Shown here: piece by piece, positions 36,881-48,655 of the stretch
How the letters are laid out: each line of letters opens with the position of its first letter
Position numbering within the stretch: position 1 is the stretch's first letter
Assembly (NCBI GenBank): GCA_016861165.1
Contig: BOKV01000009.1
Location: 1-64,000, forward strand
Origin: Alphaproteobacteria bacterium
Lineage (GTDB): Bacteria; Pseudomonadota; Alphaproteobacteria; Rhizobiales; Rhizobiaceae
Reading direction: 5' to 3'
Length of the DNA: 64,000 nt
The notes under the pieces: generated by a model
What the model saw: the letters and a program-made list of their open reading frames with translations, nothing else
What the model was told of the DNA's origin: nothing
The model's database searches: none
Program-made: the position numbers and the translations under genes

Positions 36881-38011
36881 TCAGCGCGGCGCGATATCGC
36901 CGGCGGCCCACGCCTGGCGGGCCCGGGCGTGGAAATCGGCAAAGCGGCCGGCGGCGATCGCCTCGCGGGCGCCGGCCATGAGCGACTGGTAGTAGGCGAG
37001 ATTGTTCCAGGTGAGCAGCATGGCGCCCAGCATCTCGCCGCAGCGCACGAGGTGGTGCAGATAGGCGCGCGAATAGGCGCGCGCCGCCGGGCAGTCGCTC
37101 TCCTCGTCAAGCGGGCGCGGATCGTCGGCATGGCGGGCGTTGCGCAGATTGACGGTGCCGCGCCAGGTGTAGGCAAGGCCGTGGCGGCCGGCCCGCGTCG
37201 GCATCACGCAATCGAACATGTCGACGCCGCGGGCAATCGAAGCGAGCAGGTCGTCGGGCGTGCCGACCCCCATGAGATAGCGCGGCTTGGCGGCCGGCAG
37301 CGCCGGGCAGGTCACCTCCAGCATGGCCAGCATGGTCGGCTGCGGCTCGCCGACGGCAAGGCCGCCAATAGCATAGCCCTTGAGGTCCATGGCGGCGAGC
37401 GCCGCGGCCGAGCGCAGGCGCAGCTCCGCCACGTCGCCCCCCTGGACGATGCCGAACAGCGCCCTGCCCTTCTGATCGCCGAATGCCGTGGCCGAGCGTT
37501 CGGCCCAGCGCAGTGACAGTTCCATCGCCCGCTCGATGTCGGCGTGCGGTGCCGGCAGGGCGATGCACTCATCAAGCTGCATCTGGATGTCGGCGCCGAG
37601 CAGGCCCTGTATTTCGATCGAGCGCTCCGGGGTGAGCTCATGGCGCGAGCCGTCGACATGCGACTGGAAGGTCACGCCGTTCTCGGTCAGCTTGCGCAGC
37701 TTGGCGAGCGACATCACCTGAAAACCGCCGGAATCGGTGAGGATCGGCCCATGCCAGCCACAGAAGGCGTGCAGACCGCCGAGCCGCGCCACCCGCTCGG
37801 CGCCCGGGCGCAGCATCAGGTGATAGGTGTTGGCCAGGATGATGTCGGAGCCGAGTGCCGCCACCTGGTCCATGTACATGGCCTTGACCGTGCCGGCGGT
37901 GCCGACCGGCATGAAGGCCGGCGTGCGCACGACGCCGCGCGGGGTGGAAATCTCGCCCAGCCGCGCCGCGCTGTCCGTCTGCAGCAGCCTGAAGGAGAAG
38001 TCCGCCGTCAT
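36881..38011 (-). CDS. tgt: tRNA-guanine transglycosylase with degenerate zinc site
   Basis: A 376-residue TGT that puts preQ1 into position 34 of GUN-anticodon tRNAs. The general-acid/nucleophile aspartates are in TDSGGFQ (near 94) and in [18 protein letters not shown] and the substrate loop are present. In E. coli TGT the zinc ligands are three cysteines in CDCYTC plus a later His; here the equivalent reads SDCPAA before YSRAYLHHL, so only one cysteine remains. The gene overlaps queA by four bases and shares its operon. Confidence 0.93.
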   Translation of the reverse strand: MTADFSFRLLQTDSAARLGEISTPRGVVRTPAFMPVGTAGTVKAMYMDQVAALGSDIILANTYHLMLRPGAERVARLGGLHAFCGWHGPILTDSGGFQVMSLAKLRKLTENGVTFQSHVDGSRHELTPERSIEIQGLLGADIQMQLDECIALPAPHADIERAMELSLRWAERSATAFGDQKGRALFGIVQGGDVAELRLRSAAALAAMDLKGYAIGGLAVGEPQPTMLAMLEVTCPALPAAKPRYLMGVGTPDDLLASIARGVDMFDCVMPTRAGRHGLAYTWRGTVNLRNARHADDPRPLDEESDCPAARAYSRAYLHHLVRCGEMLGAMLLTWNNLAYYQSLMAGAREAIAAGRFADFHARARQAWAAGDIAPR

Positions 38012-39081
38012 CGCGCGGGATATAGCAGGCAGGCATCCCCGTAGGAATAGAAGCGGTAGCCGGCGGCGACGGCATGGGCGTAGGCGGCGCGCATGGCTGC
38101 AAGGCCCGAGAAGGCGGCGACCAGCATGAACAGGGTCGAGCGGGGCAAGTGGAAATTGGTCATCAGCAGGTCGACGGCGCGGAAGCGATAGCCCGGCGTG
38201 ATGAAGATGTCGGTGGCGCCGTCGAAGGGGCGGACGATGCCGTCCGCGTCCGCCGCGCTTTCCAGAAGACGCAGCGAGGTGGTGCCGACGCAGACGATGC
38301 GGCCACCGCGCCGGCGCGCCGCGTTGAGTGCTTCGGCGGTGGCGGCATCGATCACGCCGCGCTCGGCGTGCATGCGGTGGCCGGCGGTGTCGGCGGCCTT
38401 GACCGGCAGGAAGGTGCCGGCACCGACGTGGAGCGTCAGGAAATGACGCGAGATGCCGCGCGCCGTCAGCCGATCGAACAGTTGCGGTGTGAAATGCAGG
38501 CCGGCGGTGGGCGCGGCGACCGCTCCGTCGGCGCGGGCGAAGACGGTCTGGTAGTCGCTACGGTCGGCCGCGTCGTCCGGGCGGCGGGCGGCGATATAGG
38601 GCGGCAGCGGCACATGGCCGACGGCGGCGATGGCCTCGTCGAGGACGGCATCCGACAGGTCGAAGGCGAGCGTCACCTCGCCGCCCTCGCCCTTGCCGGT
38701 CACCGTCGCGTCGAGCACGCCCAGATAGCAGGCTTCGCCCGAATGTCCGAAACGCAGCCGGTCGCCCATCCGCAGCTTGCGGGCGCCGCGGGCGAACGCC
38801 TTCCATTCGTGGCCGGACAGGCGCATGTGCAGGGTCAGCCCGACATGCGCGGTCTGGCCGTCGCGTTCGCGGATGCCCTCGAGCTGGGCGGGGATCACCC
38901 TGGTGTCGTTGAAGACCAGCGCGTCACTCGGCTCGAGCAGGTCCGGCAGGTCGCGCACGACGCGATCCTCGAGCGCGGCGCCCGGCCGGACGACGAGCAG
39001 GCGGGCGGCATCGCGCGGCCGCGCCGGCCTCAGCGCTATGCGGTCCTGCGGCAGGTCGAAATCGAACTCGTCGACGCGCAT
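38008..39081 (-). CDS. queA: S-adenosylmethionine:tRNA ribosyltransferase-isomerase
   Basis: A 357-residue QueA that transfers and rearranges the ribose of SAM onto preQ1-tRNA, giving epoxyqueuosine. Start [19 protein letters not shown] is typical, as are [27 protein letters not shown] and [14 protein letters not shown]. Start 39081 preferred to the in-frame ATG at 39123 because the conserved domain begins there. tgt follows with a four-base overlap, so two successive steps of queuosine synthesis are coupled. Confidence 0.94.
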   Translation of the reverse strand: MRVDEFDFDLPQDRIALRPARPRDAARLLVVRPGAALEDRVVRDLPDLLEPSDALVFNDTRVIPAQLEGIRERDGQTAHVGLTLHMRLSGHEWKAFARGARKLRMGDRLRFGHSGEACYLGVLDATVTGKGEGGEVTLAFDLSDAVLDEAIAAVGHVPLPPYIAARRPDDAADRSDYQTVFARADGAVAAPTAGLHFTPQLFDRLTARGISRHFLTLHVGAGTFLPVKAADTAGHRMHAERGVIDAATAEALNAARRRGGRIVCVGTTSLRLLESAADADGIVRPFDGATDIFITPGYRFRAVDLLMTNFHLPRSTLFMLVAAFSGLAAMRAAYAHAVAAGYRFYSYGDACLLYPAR

Positions 39082-39150
39082 GGCAACGGATTGCCCCATC
39101 ATCGGCCGGACATCGCCCGACATCGGATCGAGGAAGGAAGGGACAAAGAC

Positions 39151-39621
39151 CTAGAGGTCGGCCGCCACCCGCATCGACACGATCGAATCGGGCTCGCGCA
39201 CCGGCTCGCCGCGCTTGATGCGGTCGACATTCTCCATGCCGTCGACGACCTTGCCCCAGACCGTGTACTGATGGTCGAGGAAGCGGGCATCGCCGAAGCA
39301 GATGAAGAACTGGCTGTCGCCCGAATCCGGATTCTGGGCGCGGGCCATCGAACAGACGCCGCGCTGGTGCGGCGCATCGTTGAACTCGGCCTTGAGCTTC
39401 TTTCCCGAACCGCCCATGCCGGTGCCGGTCGGGTCGCCCGTCTGTGCCATGAAGCCGTCGATGACCCGGTGGAAGACGATGCCGTCATAGAAGCCGGAGC
39501 GCGCCAGTTCCTTGATACGGGCGACATGGTTGGGCGCCAGGTCGGGCCGGCATTCGATGACGACGCGGCCCTTCGTCGTCTCCAAGACCAGCGTGTTTTC
39601 GGGGTCGGTGTAGTCAGCCAC
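39151..39621 (-). CDS. Cyclophilin-type peptidyl-prolyl isomerase, cytoplasmic
   Basis: A 156-residue cyclophilin without signal peptide. Active-site motifs FYDGIVFHRVIDGFMAQTGD, GTG and SQFFICFGD are intact. It catalyses proline cis/trans isomerisation in newly made proteins (PpiB type). It lies between queA and a second, exported cyclophilin; the tandem pair upstream of queA-tgt is the normal arrangement in rhizobial relatives. Confidence 0.92.
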   Translation of the reverse strand: MADYTDPENTLVLETTKGRVVIECRPDLAPNHVARIKELARSGFYDGIVFHRVIDGFMAQTGDPTGTGMGGSGKKLKAEFNDAPHQRGVCSMARAQNPDSGDSQFFICFGDARFLDHQYTVWGKVVDGMENVDRIKRGEPVREPDSIVSMRVAADL

Positions 39622-39647
39622 AACGCTTCCTTTCGTTGCCGGCGCCG

Positions 39648-40193
39648 CTATTGGGCGTCGGATTCCATGCGCATCTTGATGATCCTGTCGGGGTTTTCAA
39701 CCATGCCATTGGCCGCAGGGTCGCCCTTCTTGATCAGATCGACGAACTCCATGCCCTCCGTCACCTGGCCGACAACCGTGTATTTCCCGTTCAGGAAATC
39801 GCCCTCGGCGAACATGATGAAAAACTGGGAGTTGGCGCTGTCGGGGTCCTGGGCGCGGGCCATGCCGATCGTGCCGCGAACGAACGGCTCGGCCGAGAAT
39901 TCGGCCGGGATGTCGGGCAGGTCGGAGCTGCCGCGGCCGGTGCCGGTCGGATCGCCGGTCTGCGCCATGAAGCCACCGATGACACGGTGGAAGACGATGC
40001 CGTCATAGAATTTGCGCGAGACCAGCGTCTTGATCTGGGTGACATGCCTGGGCGCCAGGTCGGGGCGCAGCTCGATGACGACGCGGCCATCCTTGGTGTC
40101 GAGGAAGACGGTGTTGTCGCCGGCCTGCGCCGGCGCGAGGGCGAGGCAGGACAGGAGGATGGCGCCGGTCAGCGCCGCGAGCATGCGATTCAT
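39648..40193 (-). CDS. Cyclophilin-type peptidyl-prolyl isomerase, periplasmic
   Basis: A 181-residue cyclophilin with a signal peptide (MNRMLAALTGAILLSCLALA, cleavage near residue 24 after AQA). Motifs FYDGIVFHRVIGGFMAQTGD and SQFFIMFAEGDFLNGKY are intact. It should act on folding of exported proteins (PpiA type). It sits between coaD and the cytoplasmic paralogue, with which it shares most of the catalytic core. Start at 40193 chosen because it opens the signal peptide. Confidence 0.9.
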   Translation of the reverse strand: MNRMLAALTGAILLSCLALAPAQAGDNTVFLDTKDGRVVIELRPDLAPRHVTQIKTLVSRKFYDGIVFHRVIGGFMAQTGDPTGTGRGSSDLPDIPAEFSAEPFVRGTIGMARAQDPDSANSQFFIMFAEGDFLNGKYTVVGQVTEGMEFVDLIKKGDPAANGMVENPDRIIKMRMESDAQ

Positions 40194-40210
40194 CGGGAAA
40201 TCTCCGGTTG

Positions 40211-40708
40211 TCAGGCGCCGACCTTGGCCCTCAAGGCCTCCAGCACGGGCGGGGGAACGAACGGGGCGACGTCGCCGCCCATCCTGGCCACCTGGCGCAC
40301 CAATGTGGCGGTAATGGCGCGCACCTGCGGCGAGGCGGGGAAAAACACCGTCTTGATGTCCGGTGCCATGACGCCGTTCATGCCGGCCATCTGCATCTCG
40401 TAGTCGAGGTCGGTGCCGTCGCGCAGGCCGCGCACCAAGATGTTGGCGCCGGCGTCGCGGGCGGCATGGACAACGAGGTTGTCGAAGCTTTCGACCCGCA
40501 CGCGGGCTGCCTCGGCCTCGCCCTGCCCGGCGACGATGCGCCGAATGAGCTCGGCCCGCTCGGCGAAGGAGAACATCGGCTCCTTGCCCGGGTGGATGCC
40601 GATCGCCACCACCACCTCGTCGCACAGGGCCAGCGCCTGCAGCAGCACGTCGACATGGCCGTTGGTCAGGGGATCGAAGGAGCCGGGATAGTAGGCGACG
40701 CGCTTCAT
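40211..40708 (-). CDS. coaD: Phosphopantetheine adenylyltransferase
   Basis: A 165-residue CoA-biosynthesis enzyme that adenylates 4'-phosphopantetheine. Motifs: [17 protein letters not shown] (the TxGH nucleotide site), [17 protein letters not shown], and the C-terminal [14 protein letters not shown], which replaces the usual ISSS/ISSTLVRE by AITATLVRQ. Length is normal. Start 40708 is before [11 protein letters not shown]; a GTG/ATG further upstream would add an unlikely tail. First gene of the coaD-cyclophilin-cyclophilin-queA-tgt run. Confidence 0.93.
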   Translation of the reverse strand: MKRVAYYPGSFDPLTNGHVDVLLQALALCDEVVVAIGIHPGKEPMFSFAERAELIRRIVAGQGEAEAARVRVESFDNLVVHAARDAGANILVRGLRDGTDLDYEMQMAGMNGVMAPDIKTVFFPASPQVRAITATLVRQVARMGGDVAPFVPPPVLEALRAKVGA

Positions 40709-40812
40709 CACGAAACCGTGTTCGAAATTAACCTCGATGGCGGAAATGCGGCCCTCGCCAACGGCGATTGTGATACCCATATCTCAGCCTGTGCGAAAAA
40801 GCACAGCATAAC

Positions 40813-40876
40813 CTGAACGACAAATGAATATATGGTTCAGCCCGGGTTTTGGCCGGTTTGGGTAAAATCCAAACCG
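40813..40876. promoter_or_regulatory. Two inverted repeats between coaD and a small membrane-protein gene
   Basis: CTGAAC (40813-40818) and GTTCAG (40835-40840) face each other across 16 AT-rich bases. A second, tighter palindrome CGGTTTGG-N7-CCAAACCG covers 40854-40876. Both lie in the 229-base gap with divergent genes and could be operators; no known consensus fits. Confidence 0.45.
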
Positions 40877-40937
40877 TCGCGGGAAGAAAGCCGCAACGCG
40901 GCACCGCGATAGTCCACACATGCAGGGAGTGAACCAT

Positions 40938-41081
40938 ATGGCAATCCTGATCGCAGCGCTGGCGATGGCATCGATCATGATGGCTGCCGCGTTCCATTCG
41001 CTCTATGTCGAACGCAGGCGCGAGATGTATCGGCAGCTGCGCGCGGCCGCGATGCGCGGCCATTTCGCAGATTCGGATTGA
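40938..41081 (+). CDS. 47-residue single-span membrane protein
   Basis: A short gene with a good ribosome site (AGGGAG, eight bases before ATG). The 47-residue product has a hydrophobic N-terminal helix (AILIAALAMASIMMAAAF) followed by a basic, helical tail (YVERRREMYRQLRAAAMR) and an acidic end. It has no recognised family. The palindrome upstream and the structured 3' region with terminator support an independent gene. It is inserted between coaD and a GNAT gene, which breaks up the usual gyrA-coaD spacing. Confidence 0.55.
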   Translation: MAILIAALAMASIMMAAAFHSLYVERRREMYRQLRAAAMRGHFADSD

Positions 41082-41150
41082 GACTGAGTAATCCCCGGCG
41101 TGCGGGGACCGGAACCAGCCCCGTACGCCTCGCCCGACCTTCAGTCTCAA
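41078..41150 (+). other. Long-range inverted repeat at the 3' end of the small gene
   Basis: TTGAGACTGA (41078-41087, overlapping the stop codon) pairs perfectly with TCAGTCTCAA (41141-41150). The enclosed 53 bases can form a further CCCCG/CGGGG hairpin. Together with the terminator at 41156 this looks like a folded 3' RNA of about 110 bases. It lacks tRNA features (no GTTCGA T-loop). Confidence 0.5.
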
Positions 41151-41155
41151 GCACT

Positions 41156-41184
41156 GGCGCGGATTCGTCCGCGCCTTTTTTTTT
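41156..41184 (+). terminator. Strong rho-independent terminator
   Basis: Perfect stem GGCGCGGA / TCCGCGCC with a TTCG tetraloop and nine Ts, just before the convergent GNAT gene end. Confidence 0.93.
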
Positions 41185-41186
41185 CC

Positions 41187-41744
41187 TCACAGCTCCAGGC
41201 GCAGGATCGGCCGGCGCGGCAGCCGGCGGGCGACCTCGGCGAAGCCCAATTCGCGGAAGGCGGCGATCGGTCCGAGAAACAGGTCCCAGCTCGCCAGCTT
41301 GCCGGCGGCGTCGACCGGATAGGATTCGATGAGGCGAGCGCCGCGCCGACGGGCGAAATCGACCGCCGCGGCGATCAGGTCACGGGTCAGCCCCTGGCGC
41401 CGGAATTTCCTCCTGACGATGAAGCAGGCGACCGCCCAGGCCGGCCGGTCGTCGACCGGCGCGAGCGCCTTGGAGCGGTTGAGCCGGTCGAACCGGTCGC
41501 GCGGGCCGACCAGCGCCCAGGCGGCTGGCTCGCCGTCGACATAGGCGAGCAGGCCCGGCTCGGCCCCGGCCAGCACCTCGCGCTCCAGCGTGGCGCGGTT
41601 GGCCTCGCCCCAGCCGGCCTTGAAGTCGCGGTTGGGCAGGTACCAGTAGGCGCACCAGCAGCGCCGCCCATCGGCGCAGTCGGCGAAGACCGTCACCACG
41701 TCCGGCCAGCGCTCCGGCGTCGCTGCCACGATGACCGGCGCCAT
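41187..41744 (-). CDS. GNAT-family N-acetyltransferase
   Basis: A 185-residue acetyltransferase. The acetyl-CoA binding motif is CFIVRRKFRRQGLTRDLIAA (R/QxxGxG-type, with G-L in place of G-x-G/A). The N-terminal CWCAYWYLPNRDFKAGWG segment is typical of a subgroup found widely in Actinobacteria and Rhizobiales. Substrate unknown. It ends after a terminator and follows LysE with a two-base gap, so it is probably in the gyrA-LysE transcript. Confidence 0.8.
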   Translation of the reverse strand: MAPVIVAATPERWPDVVTVFADCADGRRCWCAYWYLPNRDFKAGWGEANRATLEREVLAGAEPGLLAYVDGEPAAWALVGPRDRFDRLNRSKALAPVDDRPAWAVACFIVRRKFRRQGLTRDLIAAAVDFARRRGARLIESYPVDAAGKLASWDLFLGPIAAFRELGFAEVARRLPRRPILRLEL

Positions 41745-41745
41745 C

Positions 41746-42359
41746 TCAGGCGCGCCTGAGCGTGGCCAGCCAGATGCCGCCGCCGATCAGCAGCATGCCC
41801 GACAGGCGTTCGACCAGCCGCACCCGGGCGCGCGTCAGCATCGCCCCGGCGCGGCCGGCGACGAAGGCATAGGCCGAATCGAAGACGGTGGCGACGGCCA
41901 TGAAGACGAGGCCGAGGACGATCGTCTGCTGGAAGGCCGAGCCGGCGGCCGGGTTGACGAATTGCGGAATGAAGGCACCGAAGAACAGGAGTGCCTTCGG
42001 GTTCGACCAGATGACGACGAATCCCTGCCAGAAATAGCCGATCCGCGGCCGCCTGACCTTCTCGACGTCGCCGATGTCGCCGTCGGAGCGCAGCAGGCGC
42101 CAGCCGAGCCAGATGAGGTAGGCGGCGCCGGCGAGCTTCACCCAGACGAAGGCATGCGCCATGAAGGAAACCACGGTCTCCAGGCCGAGCGCGACGATGA
42201 GCAGCATCGGCACCAGCCCGGCCTGGGTGCCGGCGACGTTGAGCAGACCCGCCCGCGCCCCGTCGCGCAGCGAGTTGGCGATGATGACGGTCACCGTCGG
42301 CCCCGGCACGATGACGATGACGAAGGAAGCGACGGCGATCGCCGCGATGATCGACCAGG

Positions 42360-42363
<4 letters not shown>
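41746..42363 (-). CDS. LysE/RhtB-family amino-acid exporter
   Basis: A 205-residue protein with six hydrophobic segments. The family signature [21 protein letters not shown] is at residues about 19-40, and [16 protein letters not shown] marks the middle of the protein. Such carriers export amino acids such as threonine, homoserine or lysine; substrate here is open. Its ATG overlaps the gyrA stop by four bases, an odd coupling of an exporter to a topoisomerase gene. Confidence 0.85.
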
Positions 42364-45113
<2,750 letters not shown>

Positions 45114-45150
45114 GAAAATGCTCTTCAAGCGCGGGGAAAGATCGTGCGCC

Positions 45151-45179
45151 CTTATAGGCGATTCCTCGCCCAAAGCCAA
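45151..45179 (-). promoter_or_regulatory. gyrA promoter
   Basis: On the minus strand TTGGCT (45179-45174), 17-base spacer and TATAAG (45156-45151). A-tracts (about 45197-45227, AAAAAACGAAAAAACG on this strand) lie upstream like an UP element. In the 347-base gap 45114-45460 nothing else clear is seen; it must also hold the promoter of the divergent unknown gene. Confidence 0.7.
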
Positions 45180-45460
45180 ATTATCGGCCGCGAATTCGTC
45201 GTTTTTTCGTTTTTTATTTCAATGACTTGCATCGCCCGTGCCGAAGGCGGCGGATTTGTCGGGCAGCGACCCGCGCGCGCCGGCCGGCGCAACCGCCATC
45301 ACAGGCGCAAGAGCGCCGGCCAAACGATGCATGCACGCCGCGGTATTGCCCCTGCCCATCCGGCGACCGCAGCCTCGCTCGCCAGCCGTCCTGCGTTGCA
45401 TTGACCGTCGCGCGCAACTAGAACTCCATGCCACACCGCGCAGAAGTGAGGAGGGACACC

Positions 45461-47893
45461 GTGGTCGACAAGAAAGAGGAGCAAGAGTCGTTGCCCGCAG
45501 AGTCGGACCGCGGCGGAGCAGTTGCGTTCATGCGTCAGTACTTCCGCGCACCGCTGGCGGCGTCGGTGTCGATTATCAGGAGCTGGACCGATCGCGGAGC
45601 GGACAGCCGGGAGCCGCAGGAAGTCGGGCATGCGAGCCGATCATGGATTCTGTTGACCTTCTCGGGGCTGGGCAGTGCCTTCCTCGCACTCGTCTACGGC
45701 ACACTCTACGGCGGTGCCATATACAGCGACTATGCGACGGGCATTGTGATCGACCCTCCGATCCTCGCAGCATCGGTCGCCGATAGCGGGATCGATGCGG
45801 ACGACCTGCTGCGCCGTGCGATCGCCGGCATTCCCGACAGGCTGCGAGACTATGAAGGCCGCTTTGCGAGGGGGCGGGCTCACCTAGCGCAGTTTCCGCG
45901 CCTGGTCGAACTGGGCCAGGAACGCTACTGCCCTCAGTATGAATTCGGGCGGCTGTTCGATTTCGAGACGGGCTATTTCTCCGATCGGACGATCATTCGT
46001 CCGCGCGCGGAAATGGAGGTGGATCGCATCGGGTTTCCTTTGGTTGCTCCGAGCCTCAACCTGCTGCGGCGCCTAACGGGGGCCGATCATATGACAATAC
46101 GCCTCAATCTGAGGGAGGAGGACGGACACTATTTGCTTGCCACGTCGATCGAAACGACAAGTGGCGCCAGGAATGGGCCGCACCTGCAGAATTTCGATAT
46201 CCCTGTGCTGACGCCGTCGGCGGACAACCTGAGGCATCTGATCGAGGAGATCGTGATGCGGGTCGCCTATCCAGAACTGACGGCGCCGCTGCGCAGCGCC
46301 CGCGGACGGGCCGATCTCGAAATCGAGGGGTTCGTCGCCCGGGAATATCCTGCGCCGGAGCGCGAACTGATGCTCAAGGCCGGACTGCTGGCGGCGCTCG
46401 CCAATCGGCAGAACTACCTGACCTCGCATGACGACAACCGGCGGCAGGCGTTCCTGCTGGGGGAGATACTGGCGCTCGACGATACCGGCCGGGCGACAAT
46501 AAACCGGCATGAACTCGGTGTTCTCATGACACGAATCCAGGGGCGCGTTCTAATGCCAGCGGGAAGCCCCGCCGCTCAGGCAGAATCGCTCCAAGCCGTC
46601 TTTGCGCTGGCCGAGGACAAGTGGCACGAACGGCAGGCGGCGGAAATCGGCGTCAAATTTGCCGACATCCTGGCGAATCAATCGCCGGAACGGCGCTTCG
46701 CTCCCGCCGAGCGAAGGCTCGCCGAACACAGATGGCTGAGCCGTCTCAACTACAGCACCGACTTCTCGGTCATCACCGACTACCGCCATTGGCTCGATGA
46801 AAGTCTGGCGATGGCGCGGACGATCGCCCCCGAACAGAGGAACGATGTCCGTTCCGCCCTTCACGACGCCATCGCGATCTATGCAGCCAGCCTCTACGGG
46901 AAGGTCGCCCAGACCTTCGATCCGGCGAAGGGCCTGACCGCCGACGCGCGCGACCAGCTTGAGCAACTGGTCCAATTCCACGACAGCATTCTGACCCCGG
47001 TCAACGGTGACTGGAACCTGTTCGAGAAGGACGAACTGGAGCAAATCGAGATACTCGCAGCCGGATCGCAGCTGCTTCTCGGCGAGACGGAAGACGCTTT
47101 GGCGCGTATCGATCGAATTGCGCGCACCGATTCGGCCTGCGTTGCCGCGCTCGCCGGCAGCCAGTTGTCTGATTTGGCCGCCGTCGTGGCCCCTGCGCAG
47201 CAACGCGCCGATCTGCGACGCGATCTCTTCAAGCGCTCATACGCCCTGTTGAAGCACGCAGAGAGGCGTGGCATGCGCAGTTTCCAACTCTACAACATAA
47301 TGGGCTCCGCCGCCCGCCAGGCAGGCGACATCGAGGCAGCGATCGCGGCCTTCGACGCCGCGAAGATCTATGACGGCGAGGTCCCTTGGGCACTGCTCAA
47401 TGCCGGGTACGCGCTGTTGGAAGGACGAGACTTCGCAGCTGCCGAGGGCAGGTTTCTCGAAAGCATCGAAGCGAGTTTCCGTCAGTGCCGGGAAGACGCG
47501 GCAACCTGGAATGACGTCGACGAGCGCTACAACGAAGCAATGGTGGCGGCCTGGGAGAAAGCGCGCGCCGAACAAGGAGGGCAGAACGATGCCGACCCTT
47601 CGGTCTATCTGATCAACCAGGCACCGACTGAGAAGGGATGCAGCGTCCGCAACGCCGTCTACGGCCTCATGGACAGCCTGAAGGAACAGGGGAAGACCGG
47701 CGAATACCTGCGCACCTACAACAAGTTTCTGAGCGAGCCGACCGACGCGGCACTCGACCCGGATGCGGTGCGCGCCGCCCTGACCAACATCCGTCGCTGG
47801 CAATGCCTGGGCAAGATGAGGGAGACGCCCGCCATCGCTGAGGAATTCTCCGGCGAATTTCCGGTCGTCAACGGGGCTTTCGTTTGCCCGTAG
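45461..47893 (+). CDS. Unknown 810-residue membrane-anchored protein with TPR-like C-terminus
   Basis: I do not recognise this protein. It has a short hydrophilic N-terminus, one transmembrane span at residues about 62-89 (WILLTFSGLGSAFLALVYGT), and about 720 residues beyond it, probably outside the cytoplasm. Residues about 590-690 look helical and TPR-like (GDIEAAIAAFDAAKIYDGEV, LEGRDFAAAEGRFLESIEAS). No enzyme motif is seen. Start GTG 45461 chosen because GAGGAGGGA lies 4-5 bases upstream; an ATG at 45428 is in frame without a ribosome site. GC content and codon use are lower than in the flanking gyrA and marC genes, so recent acquisition is likely. Confidence 0.7.
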   Translation: MVDKKEEQESLPAESDRGGAVAFMRQYFRAPLAASVSIIRSWTDRGADSREPQEVGHASRSWILLTFSGLGSAFLALVYGTLYGGAIYSDYATGIVIDPPILAASVADSGIDADDLLRRAIAGIPDRLRDYEGRFARGRAHLAQFPRLVELGQERYCPQYEFGRLFDFETGYFSDRTIIRPRAEMEVDRIGFPLVAPSLNLLRRLTGADHMTIRLNLREEDGHYLLATSIETTSGARNGPHLQNFDIPVLTPSADNLRHLIEEIVMRVAYPELTAPLRSARGRADLEIEGFVAREYPAPERELMLKAGLLAALANRQNYLTSHDDNRRQAFLLGEILALDDTGRATINRHELGVLMTRIQGRVLMPAGSPAAQAESLQAVFALAEDKWHERQAAEIGVKFADILANQSPERRFAPAERRLAEHRWLSRLNYSTDFSVITDYRHWLDESLAMARTIAPEQRNDVRSALHDAIAIYAASLYGKVAQTFDPAKGLTADARDQLEQLVQFHDSILTPVNGDWNLFEKDELEQIEILAAGSQLLLGETEDALARIDRIARTDSACVAALAGSQLSDLAAVVAPAQQRADLRRDLFKRSYALLKHAERRGMRSFQLYNIMGSAARQAGDIEAAIAAFDAAKIYDGEVPWALLNAGYALLEGRDFAAAEGRFLESIEASFRQCREDAATWNDVDERYNEAMVAAWEKARAEQGGQNDADPSVYLINQAPTEKGCSVRNAVYGLMDSLKEQGKTGEYLRTYNKFLSEPTDAALDPDAVRAALTNIRRWQCLGKMRETPAIAEEFSGEFPVVNGAFVCP

Positions 47894-48011
47894 TGGTCGG
47901 CCCCACCACAAGGCGGCCGTAGCCGGGCCGGCCTTGCCGTGCCCGCGCCGGCCGCTATGGTGGCGTCGAGGCAGGTCAGTTGCTGCCCGCGCCGCCGAGG
48001 AGACGAAGCGC

Positions 48012-48644
48012 TTGCCGAGCCCCGAGAGCCTGCTCAACGCGTTCACGACGCTGCTGGTAACCATCGACCCGCCCGGGCTGGCGCCGATCTTCCTGGCGCT
48101 GACCAACGGCATGAACCGGGCCGAGCGGCTGTCGGTCGCCAGCCGCGCGACCATCATCGCCGCCGGCGTGCTGCTCGGCTTCCTGATCGCCGGCTCGGCG
48201 GTCCTCGGCGTCCTCGGCATCACGCTGCCGGCCTTCCGCGTCGCCGGCGGGCTGCTCCTGTTCTACATCGCCTTCGAGATGATCTTCGAGAAGCGCCAGG
48301 AGCGCCACGAGCGCACCTCGGAACGGGCGGTCACCCGCGACCACATCATCAACATCGCCGCCTTTCCGCTGGCCGTGCCGCTGATCGCCGGGCCGGGCGC
48401 GATCTCGGCCACCATCCTGCTGTCCGGGCAGTTCGGCCACGAGGATTGGGGCCGCCTGTGGCTCGCCGCCATCCTTGCGGTGGTGATGGCGATCACCATG
48501 GCGGCGTTCCTGGCGGCCGAACGCATCGACCGCTATCTCGGCGCCACCGGCCGCACCATTCTGAGCCGGCTGCTCGGCTTGCTGCTGGCGGCACTGTCGG
48601 TCCAGTTCGTCGCCGACGGGGCGCTCGCCCTGTTCGGCGGCTGA
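48012..48644 (+). CDS. MarC-family integral membrane protein
   Basis: A 210-residue protein with six predicted spans of the MarC/UPF0056 family. Typical blocks are LLVTIDPPGLAPIFLALTNG, then AGGLLLFYIAFEMIF, and PLAVPLIAGPGAIS in the second half. Despite the name, a role in antibiotic resistance is not established; transport is presumed. The best start is TTG 48012 with GAGGAG nine bases upstream; no ATG fits. In related genomes a marC gene stands between gyrA and ssb; here the unknown 810-residue gene separates it from gyrA. Confidence 0.87.
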   Translation: MPSPESLLNAFTTLLVTIDPPGLAPIFLALTNGMNRAERLSVASRATIIAAGVLLGFLIAGSAVLGVLGITLPAFRVAGGLLLFYIAFEMIFEKRQERHERTSERAVTRDHIINIAAFPLAVPLIAGPGAISATILLSGQFGHEDWGRLWLAAILAVVMAITMAAFLAAERIDRYLGATGRTILSRLLGLLLAALSVQFVADGALALFGG

Positions 48645-48655
48645 GGCGGCCTCGT

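Noticed and set aside
40815..40829. GAAC-N7-GAAT as a third LexA box
   Set aside because: One core base differs and no SOS gene is next to it; kept only as part of the inverted-repeat region.
41078..41150. A tRNA gene, because the element is 73 bases long
   Set aside because: There is no T-loop sequence, no CCA-type acceptor pairing of seven bases and no anticodon arm; the closing stem is ten bases.
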